This document shows positions 62,618 through 64,000 of a DNA stretch of 64,000 bases, piece after piece. Origin of the DNA: Spirochaetota bacterium. GTDB lineage: Bacteria > Spirochaetota > UBA4802 > JAFGDQ01. The notes beneath the pieces were generated by a model that saw only the letters and a program-made list of their open reading frames with translations, did no database searches and had not been told where the DNA came from. The first letter of the stretch is position 1. Every line of letters begins with the position of its first letter. The translations under genes and the position numbers were made by a program. Location of the stretch: the NCBI GenBank assembly GCA_016934735.1, contig JAFGSG010000023.1, forward strand, positions 1-64,000. The letters are read 5' to 3'.

Positions 62618-63250
62618 ATGACTGAGAGAATAATTATAAAGAATAAAGCAGAAAAACGGGAAGAGGACTTTGAGCTTATAAAGGAATTCCTAGCCAATGG
62701 AGGCAGCAGAACCGCTTTTAACAGGCTCGTATTGAAATATAAGGATATGGTTTTCAACCTGTGTTTCCGTATGCTGGGGGATTACGACGATGCAAATGAC
62801 TGCGCGCAGGAGATATTTATTAAGGTGTTCAATAATCTGAAAGGCTTTAAATTCGAATCGGGCTTTGCAACATGGCTTTACAGGATTTCTGTAAATACAT
62901 GCAAGAACAACTTATCGTCTTTAACATCACGTATGAAGAGAAAGATGACGAGTCTGGATGATCCGGGTAATGCAAATGATCCTTCGAATATAACCGGCCA
63001 CAGAATTAACGGGCGGGACAACTCGGATAATCCTGCCCGGCTGTACGAGAAAAAGGAAAGAGAAGCCATTATACAGAGAGCTGTCGATTCTCTTAAAGCC
63101 AAAGATAAAATACTCGTGGTTTTGCGCGACATTGAAGGCAGATCCTATGAAGAGATTGCTGCCATAACTGAATTGAACATGGGTACTGTGAAGTCCAGGC
63201 TTGCGAGGGCAAGGCAGGAGCTCAGGGAAAGGCTGAAAGGAGTTATTTAA
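62618..63250 (+). CDS. ECF-type RNA polymerase sigma factor
   Basis: 210 aa. Sigma-70 region 2 (NRLVLKYKDMVFNLCFRMLGDYDDANDCAQEIFIKVFNNLKGF, FATWLYRISVNTCKN) and region 4 (VVLRDIEGRSYEEIAAITELNMGTVKSRLARARQELRERL), joined by a linker rich in Asp/Asn, typical of RpoE/SigW-like ECF factors. It directs RNA polymerase to a stress regulon. The next gene, 1 bp downstream, is its likely anti-sigma factor. Confidence 0.95.
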   Translation: MTERIIIKNKAEKREEDFELIKEFLANGGSRTAFNRLVLKYKDMVFNLCFRMLGDYDDANDCAQEIFIKVFNNLKGFKFESGFATWLYRISVNTCKNNLSSLTSRMKRKMTSLDDPGNANDPSNITGHRINGRDNSDNPARLYEKKEREAIIQRAVDSLKAKDKILVVLRDIEGRSYEEIAAITELNMGTVKSRLARARQELRERLKGVI

Positions 63251-63251
63251 A

Positions 63252-64000
63252 ATGGATTGCAGTGAAATTAAAAAATTCCTGGATAAGTATCTGGATAATG
63301 AACTTAGCAAAGATGGTTCCGCAATCATTAAGAAGCACATTTCTTCATGCAGGGAATGCGCAGCAGAGCTTGCTTTTCTGAAGCAATACAGAAAAGACAT
63401 GGCTTCGCTTAATGGAGTAAAGGCCCCGGCCGATTTTCTTCAGCAGTTAAACCTGCGCATAGATAAACAGTCCAGTATCAAAAAAATTATAAGAACATTG
63501 TTTTTCCCTTTAAAGAGTAAGCTTCCGGTTGAAGCTCTCGGCGTTCTTGTAATTGGCGTATTAGTAGTTTTGTTTGTGAATCCTGCGGGCCAAATCAAGG
63601 AAAGCATTCATGTTGATAATGAAACCGCATTCAGGGCAAAGACAGCCCGGGTAGAAGAGCAGAAGATTGCCGGTTCAGGAACATCGGCGGGGAAGACGGC
63701 TGTGCCTGCCGTTTCTTTGCCTGTGAATATTGGTGATGAAAGAATGCCTGCCAAACTGGTGGAAAAATCACCGGGCGACATGGGCGGGGCTGTAAAGACG
63801 CACGAAATAATGCTCGCGCTGTACCAGGCAAAAAGCGCACAGGTTCCCCGCGCGCTGAAACGCATGGCTTCTCCTGAGTCGATTCAGCAGCACGCTGAAG
63901 AGTCAACCTACGATGCTGCGGAGAAGCCCCGTGATGTGTATGCAGGGGCGGCACCGGAGAGAGAAGAGCCTGCCGATTCTTTCATGTCCGGACAGCTCGC
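63252..64000 (+). CDS. Anti-sigma factor with zinc-finger (zf-HC2) domain, 3' end outside window
   Basis: The frame runs open from the ATG at 63252 to the window end (249 codons). The N-terminus MDCSEIKKFLDKYLDNELS ... IIKKHISSCRECAAELAFL is the zf-HC2 anti-sigma zinc-binding domain with the H-x3-C-x2-C pattern. A single membrane segment lies at about 97-114 (ALGVLVIGVLVVLFV). The following extracytoplasmic part is Ala/Pro/Glu-rich, without a fold I recognise. It should hold the ECF factor of the preceding gene inactive at the membrane until a signal leads to its release. Translation is coupled to the sigma gene (1-bp gap). Confidence 0.9.
   Translation, partial: MDCSEIKKFLDKYLDNELSKDGSAIIKKHISSCRECAAELAFLKQYRKDMASLNGVKAPADFLQQLNLRIDKQSSIKKIIRTLFFPLKSKLPVEALGVLVIGVLVVLFVNPAGQIKESIHVDNETAFRAKTARVEEQKIAGSGTSAGKTAVPAVSLPVNIGDERMPAKLVEKSPGDMGGAVKTHEIMLALYQAKSAQVPRALKRMASPESIQQHAEESTYDAAEKPRDVYAGAAPEREEPADSFMSGQL

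Noticed and set aside
1-64000. tRNA or rRNA genes
   Set aside because: No cloverleaf-type GGTTCGAATCC block with a matching acceptor stem and no rRNA stretch was recognised by eye; a tRNAscan-SE run would settle this.

Overview
The window looks like chromosomal DNA of an AT-rich Gram-negative bacterium. Lipoprotein signal peptides are frequent. There is an outer-membrane beta-barrel protein, a FecR-domain lipoprotein with a long charged coiled coil, a soluble MCP-like coiled-coil protein, a WG-type repeat protein and a chromosome-encoded clpS-clpA-parA group. This mix is most like Spirochaetota (Leptospira-like or an uncultured relative). That assignment is inferred from gene style only: there is no rRNA, tRNA or ribosomal protein gene here to fix the lineage.

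Layout. 0-16 kb is accessory: the end of a WG-like repeat protein, an HExxH plus vWA protein, lipoproteins (one with a run of eight Asp, one with nine GxDGxWxTxDD repeats), a large STAND-TPR-SARP regulator, a beta-propeller membrane protein, a thiamine-binding-like protein, a GAF/PAS/GGDEF diguanylate cyclase and a YkgJ-type cysteine-cluster protein. 16-28 kb is mostly housekeeping: a PurF homologue lacking its catalytic Cys, then a minus-strand run HNH protein - pyruvate kinase - isopropylmalate dehydrogenase-like - citrate synthase, a Trk/Ktr potassium uptake pair, NfeD plus SPFH protein, and a divergent MCP-like protein. 29-31 kb carries a membrane-anchored reductive dehalogenase homologue. 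31-40 kb has aconitase with two tiny downstream ORFs, a ferritin-like/VIT1 protein with an FHA protein, clpS-clpA-parA, the FecR lipoprotein and an outer-membrane protein. 40-46 kb has HXXEE, SDR and Crp/Fnr genes, an MFS transporter and a cupin lipoprotein. 46-50.6 kb has relics of a tyrosine recombinase and of a dus gene, then a hybrid histidine kinase paired with a periplasmic binding protein. 51-61 kb has ZIP, Nif3, a CrtI-like oxidoreductase, a 37-aa Lys-rich protein, a second dus fragment, an ATP-cone/PD-(D/E)XK nuclease-like protein behind a P-type ATPase, a PsiE-like protein and the intact dus gene. The right edge has a CsgG-like lipoprotein and an ECF sigma/anti-sigma pair, the latter cut by the window end.

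The most unusual layer is non-coding. Four intergenic copies of a roughly 130-bp hairpin element have a conserved core but long arms whose sequence differs from copy to copy while staying perfectly or nearly perfectly complementary. Two of these copies sit inside a larger MITE-like element of about 197 bp with ends like TTATCTCAAAAATA, and three shorter elements have that outer shell but no core. A second, unrelated MITE-like family (ends GGGAACCTCTAAAAAT) has two copies. No transposase gene lies in the window, so these would be mobilised in trans or be fossils.

No tRNA, rRNA, CRISPR array, complete insertion sequence or recognisable riboswitch was found by reading. All domain calls are from motif recognition without database searches.
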